Positions 33,668 through 43,116 of a DNA stretch of 64,000 bases are shown here, one piece after another (the stretch's first letter is position 1; each line of letters opens with the position of its first letter). This DNA is from Mesorhabditis belari. Lineage: Eukaryota; Nematoda; Chromadorea; Rhabditida; Rhabditidae. Under the pieces are notes generated by a model, which was given only the letters and a program-made list of their open reading frames with translations, was not told the origin of the DNA and did not search any database. The stretch is from assembly GCA_958450365.1 (NCBI GenBank), contig CAUEEP010000928.1, forward strand, positions 1,886,001 to 1,950,000. The letters run 5' to 3'. The translations under genes and the position numbers were made by a program.

Positions 33668-34409
33668 AAGGGGAACAAAATAAAAGAAAGAAGAGAATAG
33701 GAAAGTTCTGTTCGATTGGAAATCATGTATGCTGGAAATATTCCAATAGAAGACGCAGATCTTCTATTTTTCGATCCCTCAAAATCAGTCGATCAAAAAA
33801 GTAGGTAAGGGTCCCGTAGATGAGCCAAAATTTTTGAGAATCGTTAAAAACTATTCAAAACGATAGAATTTTGTTTAAAACGTGCCAAAAAAGAGGTTTA
33901 AAAGTGAAACTATTCTCATAGAAATGATTCCGGATCCATGGAGAATCTTCCAAAAAAAAAAATCCCTGTGGGGCCTCTTATTAATTTTTTTTGAATACGT
34001 TTCCAATTTTGCTGACAGGACTAAATCTTAACTGTGATTTAGTCTTGTGTATCCTTATAGGTTTTCAACATTTACTGCTTAGTGCTTTAATGTTTTATAC
34101 TCTACCTAAGATTTCTATCTGTGCATATGTTTTCTCATGGTTTCCTAATCCACTAGGCCCATATACCATTCACCATTTAACCTTCACTGTGTTTGCATAT
34201 ACCCTATGTTTTTTTTAAAATGTGGGTTCATATATTCTCTGTGTTTTGATCCGTTGTGATGGACCGGCTGGGGTCAATACCATGCCCAATATTCTCTGAA
34301 TAAAGCTAAATAAAGCTGTTCTAAAATACTTCTATTTGGACTAAAATCTTGAATTCTAACTTAAAAGAAGTTCGGAAAAGTCCCGATTTCAAGGAATTTA
34401 AGGCTTTTT
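33668..34409 (+). repeat. U2 3' flank, first copy of a ~745-bp duplicated segment
   Basis: Nearly identical to 43651-44397, with differences confined mainly to homopolymer lengths. It includes a 9-bp hairpin gactaaatc/gatttagtc at about 34019-34044 and a retroelement 3'-end relic at 34240-34310. The copy ends at a T-run where the next U2 leader begins. Confidence 0.85.
34240..34310 (+). mobile_element. Diverged 3'-end relic of a U2-associated retroelement
   Basis: ggaccggctggggtca, then accatgc and gaataaa, match the last 70 bp of element A (43440-43490). The same relic is in the duplicated flank at 44226-44292. An older insertion therefore decayed about 0.6 kb downstream of U2. Confidence 0.6.
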
Positions 34410-34465
34410 TCGCTTCTGGCCTCTGGCTAAGATCAATGTGTAGTATCTGTTCTTATCGGCTTAAT
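34410..34465 (+). ncRNA. U2 5' fragment, nucleotides 2-57 (leader 1)
   Basis: Identical to nucleotides 2-57 of the intact U2, from tcgcttctgg to cggcttaat. It is preceded by a T-run, not by U2 promoter sequence, and followed directly by element A. It cannot make U2 on its own. Confidence 0.9.
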
Positions 34466-34759
34466 ACGTTGATTTGAGCAGAGAAAGAACGTTGATCGAT
34501 GCCGAGGATGAATTTTGGTTTTAGCGTGATCTCGGTCCCCCACGCACCTGTGGGGGACCGAACACCTGAGGATATGCGATCCAATGAAGAAAGAGTAAAA
34601 GAAAGACCCCCCAACCCGGGAAGGCGAGGCCCCAAAGCGGAAGAGTGTGGGATAACGGCTAAAAGAAAAGCCACGGAACCTGATTCCGAAAAGATACCAA
34701 AGCCACCCACCCCGCCAAAAGAAATTAGCCAAGCCGACCCCAGCGCAGCGCGTAAGACT
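34466..34759 (+). mobile_element. 5' fragment (294 bp) of retrotransposon A
   Basis: Identical to 39397-39690, the first 294 bp of full-length element A, and cut at cgtaagact, where a second U2 leader begins. Its truncated frame (MPRMNFGFSVISV...) runs into U2 sequence and stops near 34780. Normal target-primed insertions lose the 5' end; this piece has only the 5' end, so it arose by recombination, template switching or misassembly. Confidence 0.85.
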
Positions 34760-34815
34760 TCGCTTCTGGCCTCTGGCTAAGATCAATGTGTAGTATCTGT
34801 TCTTATCGGCTTAAT
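34760..34815 (+). ncRNA. U2 5' fragment, nucleotides 2-57 (leader 2)
   Basis: The same 56 nt as leader 1, also starting at U2 nucleotide 2, here preceded by element A sequence and followed by element B. The two leaders share exactly the same 5' boundary, one nucleotide inside the U2 transcription start. Confidence 0.9.
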
Positions 34816-37800
34816 AAGTTTATCGCTTGTTAACGTCACGCACCGGTGTATACTGGGTAAGGCTGGAACAGTACAACACGGAGATTGGAACTATGAGAAC
34901 CACGAGGCGTCTACATCGACTTCAAAGGGAAGCCTCCCTCGTCGCCTCTTCCGTCCCGGCCTCCACGCACAGACAGCCCCAGTCTATAAAAGCCGTCGAT
35001 TCCCCTGTGACGTTAACTAGCTCGGAAGACGGGGGGGCTTTATTTTTAGCCCCCAGCTCCTGCGATCAAAAGCGGTTGAGCTACCCCGTCACGCCGAATG
35101 TTGACTCCAGGGACGACGAAGAAGACGACCTTATCGGCTTAAATGGTCGGATTGGTAAGGCAGCATTGCCGAGTCAACCCCATTTAATGCCGGGCGCCAC
35201 GGACGCAGACCCGACTACACGACTACACGAGCCCAGACGCGATGCCAACTCTTCCCAAGTCTACCCAAACGACGTGCCACACGACATTATCGGCTTGGAT
35301 GGTGTCACTGTTAAGGCAGCATTGCCGAGACAAACCCATTCAATGCCGGGCGACACCGACTCACACTCACGGGATGCTAAGGAACCCACCAACTACCACC
35401 ACGTGCCCCGACGAGATGCCAGCCCAAAAGCCTCCTCGCATCCTGCCGAGGACACCACGAAGGACGTCGAAATGGCAGGGAGGTTTACTTTAACGGAAAC
35501 ACTAACCACTAAATACTTTCTCGATATGCCTCTCGACGATCGACTAAAATGCAAATGGTGCGAGGGACTCTACATTCGGCATGGGGATCTCAAGAAACAC
35601 CTGGGGAACAAGCACGGCTGGAAGGATGAGTTTGTTTTCAGGTGCAGGAGCTGCGACATGGAGTTCGACACCAAGAAGAAGGCGGACGAACACTTGAAGA
35701 GAGCATGCGAAGAGGATGGGTTCCCCCTACTTTATAACAATTACATAGTCAAGCTAGAAAGTGTAGAAGAACTAGATTTAAAGTGTCGTTTATGTCCCGC
35801 AGCCAAATTTACCGCAATGAAAAGTTTGCAGACGCACCTTCGGATACACGTCTCCAAGCTCGTCCTCGAATGCTCTCGATGCAACACCCACTTCAATGCC
35901 AAGAGGGATTTCACCCTACACGTTCCCAGCTGCAAGAAGAAGGCAACGACAACACGGAACAGGAGAGGTCAGTTGGGGGTGACTAATGAAACAATTGAGG
36001 AGATGGTCGTGGTCGCCGGATCGCCACATCACGAACCTGCCCAAGCCCGCCCACTGCCACCTCCACCTCTTAAGGCAACGAGCAAAAGGAACGGTCAGCC
36101 AGAGTTTTCTCATGTGATTACTAAGGAAACTTCTAATGAAACTCTAATTGAGGAAATGGCTGTAGTCGGTTCACCGATCGCCGGACCCGCTGCCGCCCGC
36201 CTACTACACGCCTCGCCACCTCCACCACCGTCAAGCCCTCCACGACACCTACACGCCACGCCACCACCAAGCCCACTAGCCGAGCTGAACGAGACCTTCA
36301 CCATCCACCACCGGACCCCGCCGAGAAGCCCTCCAATGCCTCAACCGCCACCAATGGCCGCCAATGGAGCTACTCATCAACGGGAATGGACGGACAAGTT
36401 TAATAGGGTTACTAATCCTCAAGATCTAGACACCCTGCTCGAACAGCTCGTGGAAGAGGCGAAGAAGACAACAAAGATGGGAGACGCGCCGCCGAAGAGC
36501 CCACGCCCAGCCCAGCCAAGAAGACAGCCGCCAGCCCCAGCACGAAGAAGAGGACCACCACGATACGATCCAAAGGCCGCCTCGAGGATCCAGAAGTTGT
36601 ACCGGAAGTCCCGTCCACGGGCATTCAGAGAAGTTGTTGAGGCAGGTTCACCCTTTTGTCAAATTCCAGCCAACGACCTCCACCGTCATTTCAGTGAAGT
36701 GTTTGGACCGTCTCAACCGGTGGATCCGAATGTGCCCGACTTCGTGCCAGAACAAGAGGACAACTTGGCCGGTGATGTTGACCCATTTAACCAAAGTTTT
36801 ACAGTTCAAGAGGTCTGGTCCCGTCTCTCCCGATGCTCCAACACCGCGCCTGGCCCGGACCTCCTTCGCTACGCCGTTTGGAAGAAATTCGACAATGGGG
36901 GACACATCCTCGCCGCCATCTTCAACGCTTGCCATCGACTTCAACACGTGCCGGCGAAATGGAACCAATCGTCGACGGTGCTACTCCACAAAAAGGGCGA
37001 CAAAAGAGAAGTTAACAACTGGAGACCTATCTCCATGTCCAATACAATTTCGAAGGTGTACGCTTCTGTTTTAGCAAACCGTCTCGGGAAGTGGGCAAGC
37101 CGCAATGGACGCATCTCGAAATCGCAGAAGGGATTCGTGGCAGCGGATGGATGTGCCGAACACAACTTCGTTCTCCAATCGACCATCGTGGACGCTCGCC
37201 GGAACCGAAAACAAGTTTCTATGGCATGGCTAGATTTAACAAATGCATTTGGTAGTGTGCCCCACCAGTCAATTTTCAGTGCCCTCAAGTACGCCGGACT
37301 CAACACCACTGCAATCGATGTCATCCGCCGCCTCTACTCCGAATGCTCCACCACCATCCGAAGCTCCACTGGCCCCACCGACGACATCCGGATACAGGCA
37401 GGAGTAAAGCAAGGCTGTCCTCTATCACCAATCATTTTTAATCTAACACTTGAGCCACTTCTCCGAGCCGTCTCGCAAACCAACAACGGATACAAGATGC
37501 ATGGACGAGCTGTGGATGTGCTTGCCTACGCGGACGACCTTGCGGTAATCACAGGTACCCCAACCCAACTTCAGAAAACGCTTGATGTCGTCTCCTCGGC
37601 AGCTGACTGGCTTGGCCTGAAGTTCAACTCCAAGAAGTGCGCCAGCCTGTGCATCGATGGGAAGAAGAATAAAGCACTCAACAACCGACTTCAAGTGCAG
37701 GGAGAATTTATAGCCGTACACTCTAAAGATGATCTCTACGAACACCTAGGCACACCCACCGGCTACCACTCCGCTCCCAGCGCTCAGAAGGTGATTGAGA

Positions 37801-39377
37801 AGATGACCGCCCAGCTCGAAGCCCTCGACTCCTCGTTGCTCGCTCCATGGCAGAAGGCCGACGCCATCAACACCTTTGTTTTACCGTGTATTTCTTTTCA
37901 TCTAAAAAACGGTGTTGTAGCTAAGAAACCACTTACAGCATTCGACAAGAAGCTCAAGTCTGCCGCCAAAAAATGGATGAATCTGCCGGAACGAGCCAGC
38001 CCAGAAGTCATCTATCTCTCCAATCAGATGGGTGGCTTAGGTTTACAGAAAATTTCAGTTCTGGCGGATGTCTCCCAACTTGTGCACGGCCTCCGACTAC
38101 TCACCTCACCAGATGTCAAGGATTTCGCCGCAGCCTGCCTCCACGAGACGGTGACCAAACGACTCCGAAGGGCTATACGTAACGAACAAGAAATTAGCCA
38201 ATATCTTAACGGTTCAATGGAAGGAAATTTCAGCCTCGAGTCCAGCGACATCACCAACATGTGGAGCCGACTACGCATAGCAACTCGAAGACTGAAAGCG
38301 AAGATGGACATCGAATGGAAATGGGAATCTGGCAAAATTAACCTTTTACTAAATAAAACCCAACTTCCAGCCCCAACCGTCGAATACTCCCTTCGTTGTG
38401 CCGTCCGAGAGTTCAACCGCCAGAGCCTCTTCTCCAAGCCGGATCAGGGGAAAGTTTATAGCTTAACGACCAGTTCAAACTGCTCGAACCACTTTCTGCA
38501 AACGGGTCAATTCACCCGTTTTGCAGACTGGAGATTCATCCATCGAGCACGTTTGGACTGTGTCCCCCTGAATGCGACTAAGAGATTTGGTAATGGTAAC
38601 AAAAGTTGCAGGCGATGTGGACACGCGTCCGAAACTCTTCCCCACGTGTTATGCCATTGCAAGCCTCATCTCGCGACGATCACCCGAAGACACAACGCCA
38701 TCTTGGACCGACTCGTAAAGGCTGTTAAAATCCCTGAAACTTCAGTAATTCGTATTAACCAAGAAGTTCCAGGCACTAACTCCAACTTACGGCCCGACCT
38801 CGTAATCCAGGATGAGCAAGCCAAGACGGTGACTATCATAGACGTGACGATGCCATTCGAGAACCGAGTGGACGCCTTCATCAACTCCAGACAAGAGAAG
38901 CTTCGGAAGTACGACGACATCGCCAACCAACTCCGGGCTCTCAACTACGACGTCTACCTGGACGCTTTTACGGTCGGCCCCCTTGGTGGATGGTGCTTAA
39001 CTAATGATGTTATACTTAGGAAACTCGGCGTCTCACTGCGATATGGTCAACTCATGAAGAAACTGATGGTCTCGGATGCGATCAAATGGTCTCGCGATAT
39101 CTACGTCGAGCACCTCACCGGAAACAAACAATATGTTGATTGAGCAGAGAGAAGTTCTTACTTATTGTCCTACATTCATTATTATTTGAATTAGTCATTT
39201 TCCTCAAAAATTGTTGTATCTTAAAACAATTTTCTATATATTCTATTGTGATCTATTGTCCTTATCGCTTCATTCCATGCAAGTACTTCTATTTGTATTT
39301 GTATTCATCAATTCCATTGCCATCGGGCATCAAATATTATTTGAAATTTTACAAACATTCACTGAATAAAACTTCCT
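34816..39377 (+). mobile_element. Full-length U2-inserted non-LTR retrotransposon B
   Basis: The element lies between U2 nucleotide 57 (34815) and a 19-bp U2 duplication ctgttcttatcggcttaat at 39378-39396. It has a short 5' UTR, a single long ORF and a 234-bp 3' UTR ending gaataaaacttcct, without poly-A. The structure fits insertion by target-primed reverse transcription at a fixed site. Known RLE-type elements in U2 genes form the Utopia lineage; placement there is inference. Confidence 0.9.
34893..39143 (+). CDS. Retrotransposon B polyprotein: C2H2 fingers, RT, CCHC, restriction-like endonuclease
   Basis: 1416 residues from the first in-frame ATG; the frame is open from 34818, so a non-AUG start just upstream is possible. 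Several C2H2-type fingers lie at about 220-380 (CKWCEGLY...HLGNKH; CRLCPAAKF...HLRIH; CSRCNTHF). A Pro-rich linker follows, then the conserved pre-RT block YDPKAASRIQKLYRKSRPRA, then RT with FGSVPH, GVKQGCPLSP and YADD at about 879. Next come a CCHC knuckle (CRRCGHASETLPHVLCHCK, about 1239) and a restriction-like endonuclease with RPDLVIQ...IIDVTMPFE (about 1300). No apurinic endonuclease, RNase H or protease domain is seen. It presumably binds U2 DNA through the fingers, nicks it and reverse-transcribes its own RNA. No stop or frameshift: potentially active. Confidence 0.9.
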   Translation: MRTTRRLHRLQREASLVASSVPASTHRQPQSIKAVDSPVTLTSSEDGGALFLAPSSCDQKRLSYPVTPNVDSRDDEEDDLIGLNGRIGKAALPSQPHLMPGATDADPTTRLHEPRRDANSSQVYPNDVPHDIIGLDGVTVKAALPRQTHSMPGDTDSHSRDAKEPTNYHHVPRRDASPKASSHPAEDTTKDVEMAGRFTLTETLTTKYFLDMPLDDRLKCKWCEGLYIRHGDLKKHLGNKHGWKDEFVFRCRSCDMEFDTKKKADEHLKRACEEDGFPLLYNNYIVKLESVEELDLKCRLCPAAKFTAMKSLQTHLRIHVSKLVLECSRCNTHFNAKRDFTLHVPSCKKKATTTRNRRGQLGVTNETIEEMVVVAGSPHHEPAQARPLPPPPLKATSKRNGQPEFSHVITKETSNETLIEEMAVVGSPIAGPAAARLLHASPPPPPSSPPRHLHATPPPSPLAELNETFTIHHRTPPRSPPMPQPPPMAANGATHQREWTDKFNRVTNPQDLDTLLEQLVEEAKKTTKMGDAPPKSPRPAQPRRQPPAPARRRGPPRYDPKAASRIQKLYRKSRPRAFREVVEAGSPFCQIPANDLHRHFSEVFGPSQPVDPNVPDFVPEQEDNLAGDVDPFNQSFTVQEVWSRLSRCSNTAPGPDLLRYAVWKKFDNGGHILAAIFNACHRLQHVPAKWNQSSTVLLHKKGDKREVNNWRPISMSNTISKVYASVLANRLGKWASRNGRISKSQKGFVAADGCAEHNFVLQSTIVDARRNRKQVSMAWLDLTNAFGSVPHQSIFSALKYAGLNTTAIDVIRRLYSECSTTIRSSTGPTDDIRIQAGVKQGCPLSPIIFNLTLEPLLRAVSQTNNGYKMHGRAVDVLAYADDLAVITGTPTQLQKTLDVVSSAADWLGLKFNSKKCASLCIDGKKNKALNNRLQVQGEFIAVHSKDDLYEHLGTPTGYHSAPSAQKVIEKMTAQLEALDSSLLAPWQKADAINTFVLPCISFHLKNGVVAKKPLTAFDKKLKSAAKKWMNLPERASPEVIYLSNQMGGLGLQKISVLADVSQLVHGLRLLTSPDVKDFAAACLHETVTKRLRRAIRNEQEISQYLNGSMEGNFSLESSDITNMWSRLRIATRRLKAKMDIEWKWESGKINLLLNKTQLPAPTVEYSLRCAVREFNRQSLFSKPDQGKVYSLTTSSNCSNHFLQTGQFTRFADWRFIHRARLDCVPLNATKRFGNGNKSCRRCGHASETLPHVLCHCKPHLATITRRHNAILDRLVKAVKIPETSVIRINQEVPGTNSNLRPDLVIQDEQAKTVTIIDVTMPFENRVDAFINSRQEKLRKYDDIANQLRALNYDVYLDAFTVGPLGGWCLTNDVILRKLGVSLRYGQLMKKLMVSDAIKWSRDIYVEHLTGNKQYVD

Positions 39378-39429
39378 CTGTTCTTATCGGCTTAATACGT
39401 TGATTTGAGCAGAGAAAGAACGTTGATCG

Positions 39430-42400
39430 ATGCCGAGGATGAATTTTGGTTTTAGCGTGATCTCGGTCCCCCACGCACCTGTGGGGGACCGAACACCTGA
39501 GGATATGCGATCCAATGAAGAAAGAGTAAAAGAAAGACCCCCCAACCCGGGAAGGCGAGGCCCCAAAGCGGAAGAGTGTGGGATAACGGCTAAAAGAAAA
39601 GCCACGGAACCTGATTCCGAAAAGATACCAAAGCCACCCACCCCGCCAAAAGAAATTAGCCAAGCCGACCCCAGCGCAGCGCGTAAGACTAATCAAGAAG
39701 AAGAAGAAGAAACAACGCCTCGCTCCAACTCATCAAGAAGAAGAAGAAGATCACCACCCACCGCCCAAGATGAAGAAGCAGAATCCGACGTGTCGCCCGC
39801 TCGTCGCCACCGAGCCACCCGAGCTCCCCCTGGGTCCGCGCAGCCGCCACCGGCGCCGCATGTGTTGCCGCCGCTCTCGCCGCCGCCGCCAGGAACAGGA
39901 CAACCGGGAACGCTCATCAACGACGATGACGACACCGACGACTACCCACTCGACCTGCCACACCTCGACACCAACTACCAATGCCGTCTCTGCAGCAAGA
40001 AGCCGTATGTGATGCAAGGAGGACTCACCCGACACCTGCGCGACGTCCACCGAAAGCGGATCATCCTCCGCTGCCGTGGATGTCGTCGCCTCTTCACGAC
40101 CGCCAAGGAATGCCATCGCCATCAGAAGAAGTGCGCAGTGCCAGCAGCCCACGTGCCAGTGCAGACAGCTCAGCCAGCGCAGGCGCCAATCGTGCTACCA
40201 CGTGTGCAGGTGCCAATCGTGCCACCGCGTGAGTCTGTGACTGAGCCTGTCTTGCCCGTGCCGACAACACCGATGCTGGCATACGCCTCTTCGCCGCTTC
40301 CTGGTCCTCCACACGCATCTATGCCGCTTTCTCTGCCTCCACAACTCCACAGACGTGCCAAACATCAAGAAGAATGGTGCCGCCGCCTCGAAGCCATCAC
40401 CGACGAAGCCGAACTCAACGCAGCCCTCCAGGAACTCACCGCCGACGTGAAGAAGAAGAGTGTCACCACCGACGACGATCAACGGCCGCCTCGCCCGCCT
40501 CGTGCCCAACCCAATCGCCGAGCGCCGCCGCCAAGAACCCACTACGACCCGAAAGACGCTGCCAGGATCCAGAAGCTTTACCGCTCCTCACGTCCTCGCG
40601 CCTTTCGGGAAGTGATCGACGCCGGTTCGCCCTTCTGCTCCATCACCAAAGACGAGCTCCACGCCCACTTCAGCCAAGTCTTCGCTCCATCACCACAGCT
40701 CAACGGACCAATGCCTCTCATCGTGCCACAGCCAAACCAACCCGCTGCCGATGATGACCCGCTTGCTGCTCCGTTCACCGCTGATGAAGTGTGGAAACGA
40801 CTAGTCCGCTGCTCCAACACGGCTCCCGGTCCAGACGGTGTGCGATACGCGATGTGGAAGAAGTTCGACCTCGGTGGCCACGTGCTCTCATCAATGCTCA
40901 ACGCCGTCAAACGCCTCGAGTGTGTGCCCGCCGCATGGAACGACTCTACCACAATCCTCATCCACAAGAAAGGGGACAAGTCGGATGTGACCAACTGGCG
41001 CCCCATCACGCTCTCCAACACCGCCTCGAAGATCTACGCGTCTTGCCTCTCAGCTCGTCTCGGATCATGGGCCAACCAACACCAAAGCGTCTCCTCGTCA
41101 CAGAAAGGCTTCATGGCTGCCGATGGTTGCTCGGAACACAACTACGTCCTCCAGACGGTGATCGAAGATGCAAGAAGAACTCGTCAGACGGTGGCCGTCT
41201 CGTGGCTCGATCTCTCCAACGCCTTCGGCTCGGTCCCCCACGAGATGCTCTTCACCGCTCTCCACCTCGCCGGCCTCCACGACCACTCCATCCAGACGGT
41301 GCAACGCCTCTACTCCAATGCGACCACGTGCATCAGAAGCTCCGCTGGGCTCACAGCTCCCATCCGCATCCAATCGGGTGTCAAGCAGGGATGTCCGCTG
41401 AGCCCCATCGTCTTCAACCTCGCCCTCGAGCCGATGCTACGTGCCGTCCACTCCCTCAACCTCGGCTACCAGATGAACGCCCAAGAAGTGGATGTGCTCG
41501 CCTACGCCGACGACATTGCCCTCATCGCCAAGGATGCCAACAGCCTCTCTGCAATGCTCGACGTCGTCTCCACGGTTGCTGACTGGTCCGGCCTGAAGTT
41601 CAACGCCAAGAAGTGTGCCTCGCTCGTCGTGGATGGTCGCCAACTCACCGCTCTTCCCACCCAATTCCACATCCAAGAGAAGCCGATGGTCGTGCTGAAG
41701 GAGGACGACACCTACGAACACCTCGGAGTTCCCACGGGATATCACCGCGCCCCATCCGCCGAACTTGCCCTGCAGAAGATGACTACCCACGTCGAAGCCA
41801 TCGACAAATCTCTTCTCGCGCCGTGGCAAAAAGCGGATGCCGTCAACACATTCGTCCTCCCGTGCATCTCCTTCCACCTCAAGAACGGTATCGTCACCAA
41901 GAAGCCCCTGGACGAGTTCGACGACAAGCTGAAGGCTATCGGCAAGAAGTGGCTCAACCTTCCATCGCGTGGCTCACCTGAAGTGCTCTACCTTTCCAAC
42001 CAGATGGGTGGCCTCGGGTTCCAGAAATTGAGCCAGCTCGCCGATGTGTCCCAGCTTGTCCACGCTTACCGTCTTCTCTCCACGACCGACCTGCAACGAA
42101 TCGCCTACGCCCAACTCCGTGATGTGGCCCAGAAGAAGCTTCGCCGTCCCGCCAACAACGACGAACTTGCCGACTACCTCAACGGCCGCCTCGACGGTGA
42201 CTTCTCCCAAGGGTCCTCCGACCTCTCCTCGACGTGGTCCCGTCTTCGCTCCGCCTCTAGTCGGCTCCAGAAGTTCATGGACGTGAAGTGGAAATGGCTC
42301 GGCGACGTTCTCATCCTCCAACTCAACGGCATCACCATCCCGCCAAGACGTGCTGAGTCATCCCTCCGATCTGCCATCCGCGACTTCCATCACCGCCAAC

Positions 42401-43116
42401 TTCTCGCCAAACCGGATCAAGGGAAGGTCTACTCCGTCACATCACTATTCACAGCCTCCAACCACTTCATGCGTGACGGTGCCTTCACTCGATTCGCTGA
42501 CTGGCGCTTCATCCACCGGGCCCGCCTCGACACAGTTCCTCTCAACGCAACTCGACGCTTCGGACACGGCGACAGACGGTGCAGACGGTGTGGCCACCAG
42601 GCCGAAACTCTACCCCATGTGCTCTGCCACTGCAACCCCCACATGGTTGCCATCACCCGCCGCCACAATGCCATCGTCGACCGCCTCGTCCGTGCCTTCA
42701 AGCCACCAACCACCACCGAAGTGCGTCTCAACCAGAAAGTGCCCGGCGCCGACCAGAAGTTCCGCCCAGACATCGTTGCGATCGACCACAAACTCAAGAC
42801 CGTCAAAATCATCGACGTCACCATGCCGTTCGAGAATCGTCTCGCCGCCTTCGCCGCCGCTCGTCAAGAAAAACTCCGCAAATACGAGCCGCTGTCGAAC
42901 CACTTCCAACAACGCGGCTACGATGTCCTCCTCGACGCCTTTGTGGTCGGTCCGCTCGGTGGATGGGATCTCGCCAACGACATCGTGTTGAAGAAGATGG
43001 GGATCTCGGTACGGTACGCTCGTCTGATGAAGAAGCTGATGGTCTCGGATGCTGTGAAATGGAGTCGCGACATCTACGTGGAACATATTACTGGAGCCCC
43101 CCAATACGACCCGTGA
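39430..43116 (+). CDS. Retrotransposon A polyprotein: C2H2 fingers, RT, CCHC, restriction-like endonuclease
   Basis: 1228 residues. The Pro/Arg-rich N-terminus is followed by two C2H2-type fingers at about 185-235 (CRLCSKKPYVMQGGLTRHL; CRGCRRLF...HQKKC), the pre-RT block YDPKDAARIQKLYRSSRPRA, RT with FGSVPHE, GVKQGCPLSP and YADD at about 692, a CCHC knuckle (CRRCGHQAETLPHVLCHC, about 1051) and the endonuclease RPDIVAI...IIDVTMPFE (about 1112). It aligns with B throughout the RT and C-terminus but differs at many positions and has fewer fingers, so A and B are separate lineages, not recent copies. Strong C-ending codon bias contrasts with the AT-rich host genes. The ORF is intact. Confidence 0.9.
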   Translation: MPRMNFGFSVISVPHAPVGDRTPEDMRSNEERVKERPPNPGRRGPKAEECGITAKRKATEPDSEKIPKPPTPPKEISQADPSAARKTNQEEEEETTPRSNSSRRRRRSPPTAQDEEAESDVSPARRHRATRAPPGSAQPPPAPHVLPPLSPPPPGTGQPGTLINDDDDTDDYPLDLPHLDTNYQCRLCSKKPYVMQGGLTRHLRDVHRKRIILRCRGCRRLFTTAKECHRHQKKCAVPAAHVPVQTAQPAQAPIVLPRVQVPIVPPRESVTEPVLPVPTTPMLAYASSPLPGPPHASMPLSLPPQLHRRAKHQEEWCRRLEAITDEAELNAALQELTADVKKKSVTTDDDQRPPRPPRAQPNRRAPPPRTHYDPKDAARIQKLYRSSRPRAFREVIDAGSPFCSITKDELHAHFSQVFAPSPQLNGPMPLIVPQPNQPAADDDPLAAPFTADEVWKRLVRCSNTAPGPDGVRYAMWKKFDLGGHVLSSMLNAVKRLECVPAAWNDSTTILIHKKGDKSDVTNWRPITLSNTASKIYASCLSARLGSWANQHQSVSSSQKGFMAADGCSEHNYVLQTVIEDARRTRQTVAVSWLDLSNAFGSVPHEMLFTALHLAGLHDHSIQTVQRLYSNATTCIRSSAGLTAPIRIQSGVKQGCPLSPIVFNLALEPMLRAVHSLNLGYQMNAQEVDVLAYADDIALIAKDANSLSAMLDVVSTVADWSGLKFNAKKCASLVVDGRQLTALPTQFHIQEKPMVVLKEDDTYEHLGVPTGYHRAPSAELALQKMTTHVEAIDKSLLAPWQKADAVNTFVLPCISFHLKNGIVTKKPLDEFDDKLKAIGKKWLNLPSRGSPEVLYLSNQMGGLGFQKLSQLADVSQLVHAYRLLSTTDLQRIAYAQLRDVAQKKLRRPANNDELADYLNGRLDGDFSQGSSDLSSTWSRLRSASSRLQKFMDVKWKWLGDVLILQLNGITIPPRRAESSLRSAIRDFHHRQLLAKPDQGKVYSVTSLFTASNHFMRDGAFTRFADWRFIHRARLDTVPLNATRRFGHGDRRCRRCGHQAETLPHVLCHCNPHMVAITRRHNAIVDRLVRAFKPPTTTEVRLNQKVPGADQKFRPDIVAIDHKLKTVKIIDVTMPFENRLAAFAAARQEKLRKYEPLSNHFQQRGYDVLLDAFVVGPLGGWDLANDIVLKKMGISVRYARLMKKLMVSDAVKWSRDIYVEHITGAPQYDP

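Noticed and set aside
33586..33804. 72-residue ORF MVCRSLLLAIQRR, repeated at 43569
   Set aside because: Lies over the 3' half of U2 snRNA and its flank; duplicated because the U2 locus is duplicated.
33991..34244. 75-89-residue hydrophobic ORF in the U2 flank, repeated at 43975
   Set aside because: AT-rich duplicated flank with no splice or start context; part overlaps a retroelement 3' relic.
34499..34780. Independent 93-residue gene MPRMNFGFSVISV
   Set aside because: It is the truncated start of the element A ORF running into U2 sequence.
39397..39500. HDV-like ribozyme at the 5' end of element A, as in R2
   Set aside because: Apart from one strong hairpin I could not place the nested pairings of an HDV-like fold by eye.
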